NCBI GenBank assembly: GCA_027353395.1 | Contig: DAIEHU010000110.1 | Coordinates: 1 to 8,001 of the forward strand | Length of the DNA stretch: 8,001 bases | Reading direction: 5' to 3' | Source: Desulfobacteraceae bacterium | Lineage (GTDB): Bacteria > Desulfobacterota > Desulfobacteria > Desulfobacterales > Desulfosalsimonadaceae | Part shown: positions 7,051 to 8,001 of the stretch, one piece after another | How the letters are laid out: every line of letters starts with the position of its first letter | Position numbering within the stretch: the stretch's first letter is position 1 | Notes under the pieces: generated by a model | Seen by the model: the letters and a program-made list of their open reading frames with translations, nothing else | Told to the model about the DNA's origin: nothing | Database searches by the model: none | Position numbers and translations under genes: made by a program

Positions 7051-7108
7051 TGTGTCCCGGAAGTCCCTAAAATTTCAGGCAAATACTTCCGGGCGTGCAC
7101 GTGACACA
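7051..7108. repeat. Nested inverted repeat in the hdrA-like/hdrCB-like gap
   Basis: Inner arms CCCGGAAGT (7056-7064) and ACTTCCGGG (7085-7093) are a perfect 9-bp match around a 20-base loop. Outer arms TGTGTC (7051-7056) and GACACA (7103-7108) also pair. The unpaired stretch on one side contains the self-complementary CGTGCACG (7094-7101). It lies in the 99-base gap between the two minus-strand Hdr-like genes. There is no T tract after it in the direction of transcription, so a role as RNA-stability or processing structure is likelier than termination. Confidence 0.5.
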
Positions 7109-7129
7109 TTGTTGCAGTTAAAATCAGGA

Positions 7130-8001
7130 TTATTTCTGACCGATTCTTTTTTCCATGTCAATAACAATTCTTGCGAAATCGCTGGCCATATTGGACGCAA
7201 GAGTCGCGAATTCCAGCCGGTCTTTGGGGATGCCGATTTGCTCCAGCTTCCGGTAGGCGTCATTGATGCGCCACCGGGCGTATGTGTTGCCGGATTCGGA
7301 TTTGCAGTTGCCGGGATGGCAGGCCATGACAATCACCCCGTCCGCACCTTCCACCAGAGCGTTTAAGATATAATTGATATCCACTTTGCCGGCGCAGGGG
7401 ATTTTGATGATCTGGAGCCCTGCGGGAAGATCATGGTGAAAGAGTTTGGCGGCGGTTCCGGCTTCGAATGCGGAATTCTGGCAGCAGAATGCAATAATCT
7501 TCGCAGTGCCGGTTTTTGCCGGCGCGGCGGCTGCTTCCCGGATCCGCGAAATCATTTCCGTATCCGTGAAATCCATGAGTTGAATGGCATCCATGGGACA
7601 TTCACTGGCGCATATGCCACAGCCCTGGCAGGCAGCCGTAGAGATAACTGCCTTATCATCCCAGTAAATGGCGCCATGCGGACAGCAGCGATAGCAGGTC
7701 AGGCAGATGGTGCATTTTTCACGGTCCACCACAGCTTTCGCCGTTATGTTTTTTGAACCGTCTCCGATAAGCTGTTTTACCCGGAGCAGCATGTTATCAA
7801 CATCCGCCAGGGATTTGGAGACATTCTGGACATCCCGGCTTCCGCCGATGACAAAAATTCCCTCACGATTGGTACTGACTGGCAGCCGGTGAACATTTTC
7901 CTTCTGCAGAAATCCCGCAGGCCCAAGATCGATTCTTAAAATTTCAGCAAGGAAGATGTTCTGCTGATCGGCCATCAGGTTTTCTTCAACCACCAGCATA
8001 T
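7130..8001 (-). CDS. HdrA C-terminal region fused to 4Fe-4S ferredoxin and MvhD-like domain (partial)
   Basis: The gene runs off the right edge, so its start and the FAD-binding HdrA core are outside the window; the in-frame ATG at 7997-7999 is probably internal. Numbering from that Met: residues 1-60 resemble the end of HdrA (LPVSTNREGIFVIGGSRDV), followed by two ferredoxin motifs, C96-x2-C99-x2-C102-x3-CP (C106) and C124-x2-C127-x2-C130-x3-CP (C134). Residues 165-289 match the MvhD/FlpD delta-subunit domain: FCCQNSA (C172, C173), PCAGKVD (C202), GADGVIVMACHPGNC (C227, C232), then GNTYARWR. In methanogen complexes MvhD carries a 2Fe-2S cluster linking hydrogenase or another donor to HdrA. 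The cysteine of the usual CNWC motif appears as Ser176. A fused HdrA-MvhD next to HdrC-HdrB is known from sulfate reducers as a soluble, possibly flavin-based bifurcating electron-transfer module. TAA at 7130-7132. Confidence 0.9.
   Translation of the reverse strand, partial: MLVVEENLMADQQNIFLAEILRIDLGPAGFLQKENVHRLPVSTNREGIFVIGGSRDVQNVSKSLADVDNMLLRVKQLIGDGSKNITAKAVVDREKCTICLTCYRCCPHGAIYWDDKAVISTAACQGCGICASECPMDAIQLMDFTDTEMISRIREAAAAPAKTGTAKIIAFCCQNSAFEAGTAAKLFHHDLPAGLQIIKIPCAGKVDINYILNALVEGADGVIVMACHPGNCKSESGNTYARWRINDAYRKLEQIGIPKDRLEFATLASNMASDFARIVIDMEKRIGQK

Noticed and set aside
7997..7999. ATG as the true start of the HdrA/MvhD-like gene
   Set aside because: The residues that follow match the interior of HdrA near its C-terminal end, so the gene almost certainly continues past the right edge.

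Overview
The window looks like a piece of an anaerobic deltaproteobacterium (Desulfobacterota, probably a sulfate reducer or syntroph of the Desulfobacterales/Desulfatiglandales kind). This is an inference from gene content: paired DUF2148 ferredoxin-like proteins, CoA-thioester oxidation genes and a heterodisulfide-reductase-like (Hdr/Mvh) electron-transfer module. There are no RNA genes, insertion sequences or CRISPR arrays.

Layout. From the left edge to about 5615, six genes lie head to tail on the plus strand in what reads as one operon: the end of a DUF2148 protein, a second full-length DUF2148 paralogue, an acyl-CoA dehydrogenase, a thiolase/SCP-x-type enzyme, a classical short-chain dehydrogenase and an extended-SDR (epimerase/dehydratase type) protein. 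Gaps are 0-25 bases, most genes have clear Shine-Dalgarno sequences, and the thiolase/SDR pair overlaps as ATGA. A strong hairpin at 5644-5679 with A and T tracts on its two sides serves as a bidirectional terminator. To its right, two genes run on the minus strand towards it: first (highest coordinates, cut by the window edge) the C-terminal part of an HdrA-like protein fused to two 4Fe-4S motifs and an MvhD-like domain, then an HdrC-HdrB-like fusion.

How the genes may work together. The plus operon supplies dehydrogenation of an acyl-CoA, alcohol/ketone interconversion by two SDRs and C-C bond chemistry by a thiolase-fold enzyme, i.e. a beta-oxidation-like route for an unusual, perhaps cyclic or branched, CoA ester. 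The Hdr/Mvh module is a plausible soluble electron carrier or bifurcating system. The link between the two operons is inferred from proximity only.

Most notable: the HdrC-HdrB fusion is interrupted by one in-frame TGA (6299-6301), after which the same frame continues for 195 codons with all the conserved CCG-domain cysteines. A hairpin with GGUC in its apical loop begins five bases after the TGA. The best reading is a selenocysteine codon with a bacterial SECIS, giving one 439-residue selenoprotein. Other points of interest are an Asp in place of the usual catalytic Glu in the acyl-CoA dehydrogenase, a missing second cysteine in the thiolase, unequal cysteine content in the DUF2148 pair, and an atypical first ~95 bases that could be a chimeric junction.
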